A stretch of DNA of 64,000 bases from positions 1 to 64,000 of the forward strand of contig JADJIS010000001.1 in NCBI GenBank assembly GCA_016706865.1. Reading direction: 5' to 3'. This document shows positions 36,763 through 45,652 of this stretch, one piece after another. The stretch is from Bacteroidota bacterium. Its GTDB lineage: Bacteria > Bacteroidota > Bacteroidia > Chitinophagales > BACL12. Made by a program: the position numbers and the translations under genes. The first letter of the stretch is position 1, and every line of letters starts with the position of its first letter. The notes under the pieces were generated by a model, which made no database searches, had not been told where the DNA came from, and worked only from the letters and a program-made list of their open reading frames with translations.

Positions 36763-38019
36763 TTATTTGTCAATAAAGTTTAAATCTCTGCCCCAAGTTT
36801 CTTTCAAGAAATAGTTTCCTAAAAAGGCAAATGAAACAGCAATAACTCCAATAGCAAATACAGATGTTGAAGTTCCGAATGACGGCTGCAAAGCCATCAA
36901 TAAAAGTTGTATTGGAATAAACAAAGACCTGATAATGTTTGGAACTGATGTTGCAAAAGTTGAACGAATATTTGTTCCTACTTGCTCGGTTGTGTAGGTA
37001 ATGAGCAAAGCCCAATATCCCGAAGCAAAACCCATGATAGGAGCAAACACATAAAAATATTGTTCGGGTGTTGTTGGTGGCATCAAGTATAAAAGCAAAA
37101 CAGGAATTATGCAAAAGGAGAGATACATGTAAATTACTTTCTTGCGACTTTGTAATACTTGACTTAGATAATTTGCAAGTATGTCGCCAACCGATAAGGC
37201 AATGTAAAACATGATGATTGGAATTGTTCCTTTGATTGTCAGCCCAATTTCCTTTCCATAGTCAGCTGCAAACTTTACTGGAATACTTACAAAGAAGTAG
37301 ATTGGAAAACCTAATAGTATTGAGTTAACGAAAATCTTTACAAGTCGCTTGTTACTGAATACAAGCCCTAAACTTCCTCTTTCGCTTCGTTGGTTTTCTT
37401 TGTCTAAGAAGTGTGAAGTTTCATTTACAGTGTATCTCAAAAATAAAAGAAGTAAACCTGCAACACCACCAATTAAAAATAAGGACTGCCAAGAAACTTT
37501 CATAAACTCAAAGAGAAATGCTGCGAACACACAACCTAAAATACCGAATGAAACAACAATCATAGAACCGTAACCTCTATATTTGGCTTTCATGGTTTCG
37601 GAAATCATCACAATACCTACACTCAACTCGGCAGCTAAAGCGAAGCCGCAAATGAAACGCAAAGCACAGTAAACAGTAGAAACATGCGGAACTGATGCTG
37701 AAAGCATCCCGTTCAAAATGTTTGCTATTGAATAAATAATTATTGAGGCATACAGAACTTTCCTTCTGCCAATTTTGTCGCCTAAAATTCCAAACATTAC
37801 ACCACCTAAAAGAATACCGAAACTCTGCACATACTCAAATAACTGTTCATAGCTTTTATGTTCTGGTGTTCCAAGTTGGGCTAAACCTAAGTCCACAATT
37901 GCACTGCTCCTTGCTACACTGGCTACAATCAAGTCGTAAGCATCAACAAAGTAGCCCAATGCCGCTACAATTATTAAGAGTATGGCACTTCGGTCAATTA
38001 TTTTTTCGTTGTCTTTCAT
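36763..38019 (-). CDS. MFS transporter
   Basis: A 418-aa integral membrane protein with about 12 hydrophobic helices and the MFS loop motif GxxxDxxGRRxxL (FGILGDKIGRRKVLY) between helices 2 and 3. The N-terminus (LIIVAALGYFVDAYDLIVASV) resembles the sugar/metabolite:H+ symporter subfamily. It heads the operon, 2 bases before the KAS III gene, and is directly preceded by the ACTTTGGATAAC promoter. It might import a substrate for, or export the product of, the synthase; the sequence does not show direction. Confidence 0.88.
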   Translation of the reverse strand: MKDNEKIIDRSAILLIIVAALGYFVDAYDLIVASVARSSAIVDLGLAQLGTPEHKSYEQLFEYVQSFGILLGGVMFGILGDKIGRRKVLYASIIIYSIANILNGMLSASVPHVSTVYCALRFICGFALAAELSVGIVMISETMKAKYRGYGSMIVVSFGILGCVFAAFLFEFMKVSWQSLFLIGGVAGLLLLFLRYTVNETSHFLDKENQRSERGSLGLVFSNKRLVKIFVNSILLGFPIYFFVSIPVKFAADYGKEIGLTIKGTIPIIMFYIALSVGDILANYLSQVLQSRKKVIYMYLSFCIIPVLLLYLMPPTTPEQYFYVFAPIMGFASGYWALLITYTTEQVGTNIRSTFATSVPNIIRSLFIPIQLLLMALQPSFGTSTSVFAIGVIAVSFAFLGNYFLKETWGRDLNFIDK

Positions 38020-38045
38020 TGTTTTGTTGTTTGATTAATAAAGCA

Positions 38046-38081
38046 CAAATGTGAACTGTCCGAAGTTATCCAAAGTTATCC
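38046..38081 (-). promoter_or_regulatory. Promoter of the MFS/KAS III/kinase operon
   Basis: On the minus strand ACTTTGGATAAC (38065-38076) is followed after 18 bases from its TTTG by ACATTTG (38046-38052). A second, overlapping GGATAAC (38075-38081) sits directly upstream, giving a repeated GGATAACTTTGGATAAC. The RNA would start about 20 bases before the start codon at 38019. It is the same motif as in the three tandem copies before the transglutaminase gene. Confidence 0.7.
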
Positions 38082-38091
38082 GTGCTCAATA

Positions 38092-38276
38092 TGTAAGCAG
38101 CCCCAAAAATTGGACAGTTTAAAAGTAGATAATTTCTAACTTTAAATTCTCAAACGACGAAAAAAAACAAATTTACCGAGAGCCAGATTTACTCAATGCT
38201 GAAGCAGCAAACGAGTGGCCTAAAGACAGCAGAGCTCTGTCGTCAAAACGGGATAAGCCCAGCAACCTTTTACAAA
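38092..38276 (+). mobile_element. IS3-family remnant: left end plus 5' part of orfA
   Basis: The sequence from TGTAAGCAGCCCCAAAAATT looks like an IS3-family end. A frame from about 38150 reads KFTESQIYSMLKQQTSGLKTAELCRQNGISPATFYK in two parts, the helix-turn-helix start of IS3 OrfA transposase. It stops matching near 38276, where the livM remnant (opposite strand) begins. OrfB and the other IS end are absent. Loss of both the IS right part and the livM 3' end at one point suggests an IS-linked deletion. Confidence 0.75.
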
Positions 38277-38642
38277 TTTCAGGATTTGAAATTCCAGAAA
38301 TGCGGTAAGAGCCATTGGTTACTGGAATCCAATTGTAAACAACTGAAAAGAAAATGATTTGCAAAGCAATCGTTGCCAAACTGAAATACAGTTCTCTTAC
38401 TTGCCCTGCAATGAAACTAAAAAGCAAAGCCATGAATACACAAATGAACATTGCCGCCGGCAAAGCCAACCAATAAGAGAAGCCAAACTTTGTGATTGTG
38501 ATTGCAGTTGCATAAGCACCAATGCCGTAAAAAACTGCTTGTGCTAAACTCAACAAACCCGACAAACCAACTTTTGATTGGCACTCAACGCAAGCAGAAT
38601 GTAGATTTCAAGCATTACCGATATGTGGAGTAGGTAGTTCAT
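38277..38642 (-). pseudogene. livM: Truncated livM, branched-chain amino acid ABC permease
   Basis: Start MNYLLHISVMLEIYILLALSAN at 38642 overlaps the DHH gene stop (ATGA). One base is missing in an A-run near 38574; in the next frame the text continues LSGLLSLAQAVFYGIGAYATAITITKFGFSYW and so on to YRISGISNPEI, characteristic of LivM permeases. It then ends abruptly at the IS3 remnant, so about two thirds of the gene and any livG/livF after it are missing. The frameshift could be an assembly error, but the truncation is real on this sequence. Without LivM the transporter cannot work. Confidence 0.8.
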
Positions 38643-39670
38643 GCGGTTTGAATCTCTTTAAGTATTTGTTTGAATTCAGAAACTGTTTCTAAAATGTTTT
38701 TGGAAGAAATACCGCCAGCAGCATTTAGATGCCCTCCACCATTGAAATATTTAAAAGCAATTTCTTTTACAGATAAATTCCCTTTAGAACGAAATGATGC
38801 TCTTACTTTTCCTTCGTTTTCATAAAAGAAAGCGGAAAGTCTTACTCCTTCTATTTTCAAACCAAAGTTTACTACATCGTCGATTTCTGTTTTTCCAACT
38901 TTGAATCTCTGTTGTTCTTGGTCTGTCAAATAAATAATGACTGCTTTGGCCGCTTCAATGTGCTCTAACTTTTCAGCCATTACATAACCGTTAAGTTTCA
39001 TTGTGTTGATTGAATTTGAATCATAAATTAACTCATATACTCTACTCTGATTTGCACCTTTTCTTAGAAGAGTTGCAGCAATTTCATGCAACTCTGGCGT
39101 AACTGAATTGAATCTAAAATTGCCTGAATCAGTGATGATTCCGCAATAGAGGCAATCTGCAATTGAGCTATCAATCAAAGGCGTTAAGCCTAACTTTTCA
39201 ATGAAGTAAAATATTAACTCTGCTGTTGCACAAGCATCGGAAAATGAGAATGCAAATTGACAAAATCCTTGTGGCTCTATGTGATGGTCAATTAAGACTT
39301 TTATTGCTACCTTATTTGCTAATAGATACTCCGATACTCCTTCAATTCTTGAAAGGTTATTGAAGTCTAAACAAAAAATAATTTCTGCATTTTCCATTGC
39401 TGAAATTCCCAAATCTATTTTGTCTGCAAATGAAATTACCTTATCAGCACCATTCATCCATTTTAGAAATCCCATCATTTGATTGGGTGTTACAACTGAT
39501 ACTTCGTGTTTTGTTTTTGAAAGAATATTAGCAAGAGCTAAAGAAGAGCCAATTGCATCACCATCTGGATTTACATGGGTAAGTATGCAAATCTTCTTTG
39601 GAGAAGAAAGCAATTGTGAAATGCTTTCTATCGCTGAATCATCAAACTGATATTTAGATTTTACATTCAT
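38639..39670 (-). CDS. DHH-family phosphoesterase (NrnA-like)
   Basis: A 343-aa protein with the DHH/DHHA1 layout of NrnA, the bifunctional oligoribonuclease and pAp phosphatase: HVNPDGDAIGSSLAL near 32-45 (metal ligands H32, D36, D38), a DFNN motif near 99, VLIDHH near 131, and C-terminal GGGHLNAAGG. It degrades nanoRNA, pAp or cyclic dinucleotide breakdown products in relatives. Its position is odd: it is coupled by ATGA overlaps at both ends to livH upstream and livM downstream. I cannot tell whether it serves the transporter or was captured. Confidence 0.88.
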   Translation of the reverse strand: MNVKSKYQFDDSAIESISQLLSSPKKICILTHVNPDGDAIGSSLALANILSKTKHEVSVVTPNQMMGFLKWMNGADKVISFADKIDLGISAMENAEIIFCLDFNNLSRIEGVSEYLLANKVAIKVLIDHHIEPQGFCQFAFSFSDACATAELIFYFIEKLGLTPLIDSSIADCLYCGIITDSGNFRFNSVTPELHEIAATLLRKGANQSRVYELIYDSNSINTMKLNGYVMAEKLEHIEAAKAVIIYLTDQEQQRFKVGKTEIDDVVNFGLKIEGVRLSAFFYENEGKVRASFRSKGNLSVKEIAFKYFNGGGHLNAAGGISSKNILETVSEFKQILKEIQTA

Positions 39671-40545
39671 GGTCTGTCCTTTCTTAGGTTGTAACTGATG
39701 ATGCCTTCAGTTCTAAATAATATCACCAGCAACAAAATCAGGAATGTAATTCCATCTTTCCCTTGTGCATCTAAAAACCATTCGACTGAATTTTGTAAAA
39801 GTGTCAATGCAATTGCGAAAGCAATTATCATAATCACATTCAATCTTGAAACAAGAATTGCTACAACTGCTGCTGTGAGTGTGATGCTCATTCCCGCTTG
39901 TGGGTCAATGCCAACTTCCATTGTTTTCAATATTGCTGCAATGCAAGCCAACATACTTCCTGCAATGAAAACTTTTGTTCTTTCTTTTTCTGTATTAATG
40001 CCAAAAATTTTGCTGATAGTTTCATTGTCTGAAACGGATTGCAAAGCCAAATTTGATTTGGTGAGTTTCAAATAAATTAGGAATGTGGCGGTAGCCACAA
40101 TTCCTATTACTGTTTGAATCATTTGAACTTTTGTGAAAATGATATTGCCAAATTCAAACGAACCTGAAATTGAATTTTCAATTGTCATATTTTCGTTTCC
40201 GAAAAGCAAAGCCAAAACATTTACGATTACCACATACAAACCCATTGAAGCAATCAATGAAATACTTTGGTTGTATTGCTTTTTATTGAGTGGTAAGTAA
40301 ACGGTCTTTTCAATCACCCAAATCAGAATTGCCACAACTGCAATTGCGAAAGCAATTGCAGCAAACCAGTTGTTTGTCTTGGTCAGCATCCACCAACAAG
40401 CGAATGCACCTGCTACATAAACGCCTCCATGCGCAAGGTGAAATACCTTCGTGACCCGAAAGATATAGGTGAAGCCAATCGCAACCAAACTGAGTAGCAG
40501 TCCTGAAACGATGCTATTAATGAGTATTTGCATTGCAGTTTCCAA
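39667..40545 (-). CDS. livH: LivH-type branched-chain amino acid ABC permease
   Basis: A 292-aa integral membrane protein with about 8 hydrophobic helices. FRVTKVFHLAHGGVYVAGAF is the family block near the N-terminus. The family usually begins at the Met at residue 5 (40533); the frame is open above it with no clear ribosome site to decide. It would pair with LivM to pass leucine, isoleucine or valine through the inner membrane, but livM is truncated here and no ATPase or binding-protein gene is in the window, so it is probably non-functional. It overlaps the DHH gene by 4 bases. Confidence 0.88.
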   Translation of the reverse strand: METAMQILINSIVSGLLLSLVAIGFTYIFRVTKVFHLAHGGVYVAGAFACWWMLTKTNNWFAAIAFAIAVVAILIWVIEKTVYLPLNKKQYNQSISLIASMGLYVVIVNVLALLFGNENMTIENSISGSFEFGNIIFTKVQMIQTVIGIVATATFLIYLKLTKSNLALQSVSDNETISKIFGINTEKERTKVFIAGSMLACIAAILKTMEVGIDPQAGMSITLTAAVVAILVSRLNVIMIIAFAIALTLLQNSVEWFLDAQGKDGITFLILLLVILFRTEGIISYNLRKDRP

Positions 40546-41309
40546 ATCAAGTGTAAAGGTCTGGCTTGTTTCATTATCCCAAATTATCCAGCTTCAAATT
40601 TAAATAGAGAATGGACTACCTTTAACAGCTAAGGTACATAAAAAAAATTAGGATGGCATTATTGCAATTAATGAAGTGTGTTGAAATGGCATACGAGTAG
40701 TTACATTCTGACTCATAAAGTAACAATATAAGCAGGAGTAGGACTTTACTCAACCGGGGTGCAAATGGGAGACAAAATTGAACGAATGCTCATTTGGCTG
40801 GCTCCAAATTTAGAAAAAGCCCCAATCAATGAAACTTTTCAATATATGCCCAAATTGAGGATCATGACCATATTCGGGAAGCCGTTTTTATTTTGGCTTT
40901 TGGTAAATAAAATGAAGTCAGGCCGAAAAGATACTCGTAATTGTCAACGATAACTTGTTCCAATTCCGCTTCACTGTCAAACGGGGACCTAATAAATTTT
41001 GTGTCTTTAAATATTATCATATTTTGAGCTATTCACAATAGTTGAGCTATTGCAAAGCATCATCTATATTATAATCCAACATATACATTAATTTTTTCTG
41101 ACGGGGGGGGGCTAAATAATAACCCGTTAACCTTTAATCCGCTTCCGGTTCATCCGAATCAAATAAAGTTGCATCAAATAACCCTCCTTATAATTTTGTA
41201 AAAATGCATGTTTTCCGCTATTTTTTGGCTTAAAGTGTAATTAAGTTTTCCCAAAGCATTTTGAAAATGCGATAATTTTTAAATTATTGACTAAATATTC
41301 TCAGTTTTT
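40546..41309. other. Gene-poor stretch between livH and the accessory zone
   Basis: I see no supportable gene. Notable features are a run of nine G at 41103-41111 and a 59-base block at 40717-40775 that is about 70% identical to 50295-50353. Codon pattern and homology give no support to the short open frames here. Confidence 0.5.
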
Positions 41310-41948
41310 TCAATTCCGGTATAATTTGTTTAATATGCTATCAAGTTCAAAGGAATGCTTATAATATAAATCCATAATGCCAATTTTTTCTTGAAACAAC
41401 GCCTTGTCTATACTCAATTCTCTATATTTATTTAATGAAGCTCCATCTAAAGTAAGATTAATAGATATTTTATTTTTATCTACTTCATATTCAACCTGTT
41501 TAACCCAGAATGTTGAAGTTACAAGTTTCGCCTTTAAAAACGGAATGGAAATTGTCTCATATTCTCGCGGTAAAACCGGTAAAAAAAGATAAAAAAAGCA
41601 TAAATTATCAAAATGTTGAATAATCATACAAACTTTAATTTGGTTTTCTTGAAACAACTCAGGTTTCTCAGAATTTAATTCTATTATTTGTTTATAGATC
41701 TGTTTAATCCATTTTGTAACTTTAGTTGAATTAGTTTGATACTCTGTTGCGATTTTCTGGATAGTAATTTTTTTGCTTTTTCGGCCATTATAAAAATCTT
41801 TTTCAATTAACCATTTTAAAAAGTTTGTATAGGGTTGTTCATCCTCATTAATCAACAATATTTTTGAATAAATAGGCATAGCGGACAAGCAAATGAATAT
41901 TTCGTAGGTAGTAGGTATATGGATTATTTTGTTTCTCTGCTTTTTCAT
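41310..41948 (-). CDS. Hypothetical protein, 212 aa, possible replication or mobility accessory
   Basis: I do not recognise this protein. It is basic, helical in the first half (KKITIQKIATEYQTNSTKVTKWIKQIYKQI reads like a helix-turn-helix) and beta-rich in the second. No catalytic motif is visible. It lies 53 bases after the ribbon-helix-helix gene on the same strand, and the two may form a small operon of a mobile element. The N-terminal putative HTH suggests DNA binding; this is inference. Confidence 0.6.
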   Translation of the reverse strand: MKKQRNKIIHIPTTYEIFICLSAMPIYSKILLINEDEQPYTNFLKWLIEKDFYNGRKSKKITIQKIATEYQTNSTKVTKWIKQIYKQIIELNSEKPELFQENQIKVCMIIQHFDNLCFFYLFLPVLPREYETISIPFLKAKLVTSTFWVKQVEYEVDKNKISINLTLDGASLNKYRELSIDKALFQEKIGIMDLYYKHSFELDSILNKLYRN

Positions 41949-42001
41949 AGTAATTATTTTTTTGTTAATAATACATCACTGGTACATGAGCATTGCATTT
42001 A

Positions 42002-42351
42002 TTAGAAGATAGATGATAATTTTTGGTTTACAAGTTTTTTCGCGGTTTTTACTGTCGGAATATATTGCTCAGGCTCATCTCCGTTCTTTTTCTCATACTT
42101 AGCTACTGTCTTCTGGAGGGCTGTATTAATAACCTCTTTAATAAAAATTCTATCCCAGTAGGCTATAGCTTTAAGTTTCTCCAGTAGCTCCTCATTTATT
42201 ATAAACGTGGCTCTGGTCTCATTCTCTTTATTTCCCTCCTGAGAGCTTTTAGTAATCTCTTTAGTCTGGGTTACTGGTCTCCCCTCTTAGGTTTATTTTG
42301 CTGGTCTCGCAGTAGAGAGTTTAAGCCTCCTGTAAAATTCTTTTTACTCAT
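42002..42351 (-). pseudogene. Ribbon-helix-helix-type protein, frameshifted
   Basis: ATG at 42349-42351 reads MSKKNFTGGLNSLLRDQQNKPKRG and then meets a stop. Adding one G to the GGGG run near 42290 gives KRGRPVTQTKEITKSSQEGNKEN, then ETRATFIINEELLEKLKAIAYWDRIFIKEVIN and a Lys-rich end, stopping at 42002. This is the typical plan of small plasmid or transposon RHH proteins found beside ParA in Bacteroidota, about 116 aa when repaired. No ParA gene is next to it. The start is 27 bases from direct-repeat copy 1. Confidence 0.7.
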
Positions 42352-42377
42352 AGTTGTAAATTTAGTGTTTATTTTGT

Positions 42378-42690
42378 TTACCTACCCCACAGTTTTGCCA
42401 CACATTTATTGGAATCAGGAACGGATATCCGTTTCATTTAGGATTTGTTGGGGCACACCAGCATACAAACTACAGAGCGTTACACGCATGTTTCAAGAAA
42501 AAGCCTCAGCAATGTAGAAAGCCCATTAGACAAATTGATGCGAAATAGTCTGTAAACACTGGAATAGCTTTGCGAAACAAATTTTTCTCAGAAAAACTTA
42601 AAATGCGAAAATCGGCAGCTTGATTATCAAGTACTTACAATAAAATTGGTTTTGTGATGGAAGTTTGTATATTCGTATATAAATATGTTA
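42378..42690 (+). repeat. 313-bp direct repeat, copy 1
   Basis: A block nearly identical to 50504-50816, exactly 8,126 bases apart, with 4 mismatches and no indels that I could find. It contains a 14-bp perfect palindrome (AACGGATATCCGTT, 42420-42433) and ends in a plus-strand promoter followed by GTTA at 42687-42690, after which the two copies diverge completely. Confidence 0.92.
42646..42675 (+). promoter_or_regulatory. Promoter at the right end of repeat copy 1
   Basis: TTG at 42646-42648, a 19-base spacer and TATATTCG at 42668-42675 fit the Bacteroidota -33/-7 layout (TAnnTTTG with one change). It points toward the small gene starting at 42723. The TTG/spacer/-7 array is the same in repeat copy 2. 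Confidence 0.6.
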
Positions 42691-42722
42691 GCGGGCAGCC
42701 TAAAAGACGACAAAGTAAATAA

Positions 42723-43256
42723 ATGACCGACTTCAAAACATATTACAATTCTAAATTTCGAGACGACATAAATCGGTTCTTCTCGACAATTCCTGATGCG
42801 AGTAGGTTTCACGAAGACACAGAGAACAAACAGACTTTTTCAATTCAATACGAAAGACTAACACCTGCATTTAACCATTTAGATTTTTTGGACAAGGACG
42901 GGAAAGAATATTTTGCAATAGCTCTATTTCTGATAGTTTTGACAGATATGGTTTGCTTCTTTCACTTCAAGACACATTACAGCAAATTCAGAAACCTAAC
43001 ACGATATCCCAAATTTATTGGTAACTGTCCAGGTGGTTGTAACTACCATTACCATCCAAGCGACATTTTTTTTGCAATGAATAAGGGACGTTCGGCAACT
43101 GAACAACATTTGGTTTTTTACGACAAGTTTTTAGGAGCCATCGAAACTATGAAGGAAGAAACTTTTAATTTTTTTAAAGAACATTTACCCGTAGTGAACG
43201 GAGATGCTTTTTGGGAAAAGTGCCAAAGAGAATTTCCATACAGGTTAGAACAATAA
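42723..43256 (+). CDS. Hypothetical protein, 177 aa
   Basis: I do not recognise this soluble protein. One hydrophobic stretch (YFAIALFLIVLTDMVCFFHF) near residues 63-82 could be a buried or membrane helix. A cluster of aromatic and His/Cys residues follows (GNCPGGCNYHYHPSD), possibly a metal site. It begins 36 bases after the GTTA end of repeat copy 1 and is served by its promoter. A PD-(D/E)XK-like gene follows 12 bases later, so the two may be a functional pair carried as one cassette. Confidence 0.65.
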   Translation: MTDFKTYYNSKFRDDINRFFSTIPDASRFHEDTENKQTFSIQYERLTPAFNHLDFLDKDGKEYFAIALFLIVLTDMVCFFHFKTHYSKFRNLTRYPKFIGNCPGGCNYHYHPSDIFFAMNKGRSATEQHLVFYDKFLGAIETMKEETFNFFKEHLPVVNGDAFWEKCQREFPYRLEQ

Positions 43257-43268
43257 AAATGATTGACA

Positions 43269-43844
43269 ATGATTAACAGAATAAACAATTTTTTCAACGT
43301 AATTCAGCAGACACCAATAGAGCTTTACAGCGAATTCGGCTTACAACACGAGTTAGCGATATTTTTAAGGAGTAATTATCCTGATCTTACAGTTAGACTT
43401 GAATACCCAACACCAAGAATATTCAACCCTCTTCCACAATTCGTTAAAAAGGAAATTGATATTTATGTAACTACCTTAACTGGTCAAAAATTCGTAATAG
43501 AACTCAAAATGCCAAAAGACGATTGCGGAACACCTAATGAAATGTATAGAGCAATTCAAGATGTAAAATTTCTGGAACAATTAAGGCAAAATAATATTGA
43601 TGGGTGTTATGACATCCTATTTTCAGAAAGACAAGCTTTTTGGCAAGCACCACAAGCAAATGCCGGAATATATCAATTTTTTAATGGTCAGCAGGTTAAC
43701 ATTCAATCGGTTGATGTAGGCCACTTGCCAAACTTCTTGCACAAAAAAGGCCCGATAGGACTTAACAATGTTTATCAAGGAAACTGGAATGATTACATCG
43801 ACATTAATAATACAAATTGGAAATACTATGTACTTGACATTTGA
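43269..43844 (+). CDS. PD-(D/E)XK nuclease-like protein, 191 aa
   Basis: Within KKEIDIYVTTLTGQKFVIELKMPK an Asp (about residue 64) is followed by E-x-K (about 78-80), the core of PD-(D/E)XK nucleases, and a Glu in the preceding helix (LQHE, about 28) fits the extra acidic position. A frame begins at a TTG two codons earlier; I prefer the ATG at 43269. No specific restriction enzyme family is recognisable. It follows the 177-aa gene by 12 bases and the two may act together. Confidence 0.6.
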   Translation: MINRINNFFNVIQQTPIELYSEFGLQHELAIFLRSNYPDLTVRLEYPTPRIFNPLPQFVKKEIDIYVTTLTGQKFVIELKMPKDDCGTPNEMYRAIQDVKFLEQLRQNNIDGCYDILFSERQAFWQAPQANAGIYQFFNGQQVNIQSVDVGHLPNFLHKKGPIGLNNVYQGNWNDYIDINNTNWKYYVLDI

Positions 43845-43863
43845 CAGACAACTAGAAGGCCGA

Positions 43864-44001
43864 CCCGCTAACACACGTTTGGCGTCATGCGGGGTGACGT
43901 GCTTACATTCAAGTTCAGTTTTCCAATTGGGCTTTAGTGCTGGTTTGACAGTTTTGTGCTCCGAAATCCCGCACGAACGCAAAGCGCCAAAACGTCAGAC
44001 T
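43864..44001 (+). repeat. Long imperfect hairpin after the nuclease-like gene
   Basis: Nested inverted repeats: ACGTTTGGCG near 43874 pairs with CGCCAAAACGT near 43985, and GCGGG near 43889 with CCCGC near 43968. The outer arm begins CCGCTAAC. It looks like a large foldable recombination-site or repeat-type structure. The IS1182 element is inserted at its right edge. Confidence 0.6.
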
Positions 44002-45652
44002 GTGCAAAAACTACTGTATAACTTCCATATTTAATATTTTAATTTATTTATAAGTCTTACTAATTTTATTGGCATAAATGATCTTATATGTCATATATAA
44101 AAGGTGATATCAGAAATCAAACATCTGCTTTTCCACTCTCGTTAGAGGAATTAATTACAGAAGATAATCCTGTTCGCGTGATCGATTTATTTATTGATGG
44201 GTTGGATATGATTAAATTGGGATTTATTTCTACAGGTAAGTGAATTGAAGGGAGACCTGGTTATGAACCGAAAAGTTTACTCAAATTATATCTTTATGGT
44301 TATCTCAATCGCATCAGAACCTCGCGGCTGCTGGAAAGAGAATGTGCACGTAATATAGAAGTAATGTGGCTTTTGGGCAATCTTCAACCGTGTTTCAGAA
44401 CTATTGCCGGGTTTAGGAGTGAAAATAATGAGGCATTACAAAATTTATTCAAACACTTTGTGCAGATGCTGCGTTCCTGGAATTTGATGGGAGGGAAAAC
44501 TGTTGCTATCGATTCTTCTAAATTCAGAGCTGTGAATTCCAAGAAAAATAATTTTAATCCCGCGAAAATTGCTACACAGCTGGAATACATTGACAATCGA
44601 ATTGAAACGTATTTAAAAAAAATGGAGCAGGCTGATGCACAAGAGGATAAAGAAAGAGCAGATACCATTAATAATATCATTAAACAATTGAACCGAAAAT
44701 TTAAATACAAACAATTAAAAGAAGAATTAGATCAAACCGGTGCTGATCAGATCTCCACTACCGATGCAGAGGCCAGGTCAATGATATTGCATGGCAGCGT
44801 TATTGAGGTTGCATTTAATATTCAGACATCTGTGGATGATAAGCATAATTTGATCGCGCATTATAAATCTACAAATACAAACGATAGAAAAGCACTCGCT
44901 CCTATCGCCATAGAAACTAAAGAAGTATTACAAGCCGATGCACTAAATGCACTTGCTGACAAAGGATATCACAATGGTGAACAATTACAAACCTGCAGCG
45001 ATAATGATATTACTACCTATGTTGCCGTTCCGGAAATTCCGCTCAAGTCAGAGGTTCCCACTCCGGAATATTACGGAGATAAATTTATTTATAATGAAGT
45101 GGATGATACTTCTACTTGCCCTCAAGGAAAAACACTCACCACAAACGGAAAGTGGTATGACAAAAAACATGAACGCTACTCCAACAAAGTAAAACATTAC
45201 AAAACATCAGCATGTAAAACTTGTCCCGTTAAAGACCAATGTACAAAAAATGAAAATGGCCGCATGATCGAAAGAAGTGAATTTGCTAAAGCGGTAGAAG
45301 AAAATGGCGAAAGACTTAAAAAAGAATATCATATTTATATCAAGCGGCAGCAAATTATAGAACATGTTTTTGGCACTATAAAACGACAATGGGGATATGA
45401 TCATATACTGCTAAAAGGGTTGGAAAAAAATAACGGTGAATTTGGGTTAATTTACTTTACCTACAATTTTAGACGGATTTTGAATATTTTAGGGATAAAA
45501 GTGGTGAAAAAACGGCTCAAAAGGCTGTTTTTATGGGGTTTTGATTCTATTAACTTGATTAATGTAAAATACGATCAGAAATTATTTTTATCCCATTGCA
45601 AACTATAGATCGTATCCAAACTGAAAAATAAATATTACCTTAGTTTTTGCAC
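44002..45652 (+). mobile_element. IS1182-family insertion sequence, decayed
   Basis: Perfect 12-bp terminal inverted repeats GTGCAAAAACTA at 44002-44013 and 45641-45652 bound the element, 1,651 bp long. It holds one transposase with an in-frame stop. No simple target duplication is visible. The flanks are inverted copies of each other: AACGTCAG on the left and CTGACGTT on the right, so the element sits in the middle of a palindrome, leaving the right half beginning GTTAGCC at 45662. Confidence 0.88.
44088..45608 (+). pseudogene. IS1182-type transposase with in-frame stop
   Basis: From ATG 44088 the frame reads MSYIKGDIRNQTSAFPLSLEELI and so on, then TGA at codon 52 (44241-44243), then continues in the same frame IEGRPGYEPKSLLKLYLYGYLNRI to 45608. 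The whole would be 506 residues, with the expected IS1182 blocks: GRPGY, IAIDSSKFRAVNS-like Asp, NLIAHYKSTNTND with Asp, a Cys-rich zinc-like section (CKTCPVKDQCTK), and IEHVFGTIKRQWG with the final Glu. Unlike the other broken genes here this is a substitution, not an indel. The element is therefore probably not self-mobile. Confidence 0.85.

Noticed and set aside
36763..37114. 114-codon minus-strand frame inside the MFS gene
   Set aside because: It is a frame shadow of the transporter's 3' end, His/Phe-rich with no family pattern.
40759..40953. 64-codon plus-strand frame starting MQMGDKIERMLIWLAP
   Set aside because: It has no family similarity, no ribosome site, and overlaps a diverged intergenic repeat.
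41103..41111. Run of nine G as a possible phase-variable tract
   Set aside because: No open frame or promoter lies across it; it is more likely an intergenic or assembly feature.
43623..43982. 119-codon minus-strand frame opposite the PD-(D/E)XK-like gene
   Set aside because: It spans the 3' end of a better-supported gene and the hairpin; its sequence is not protein-like.
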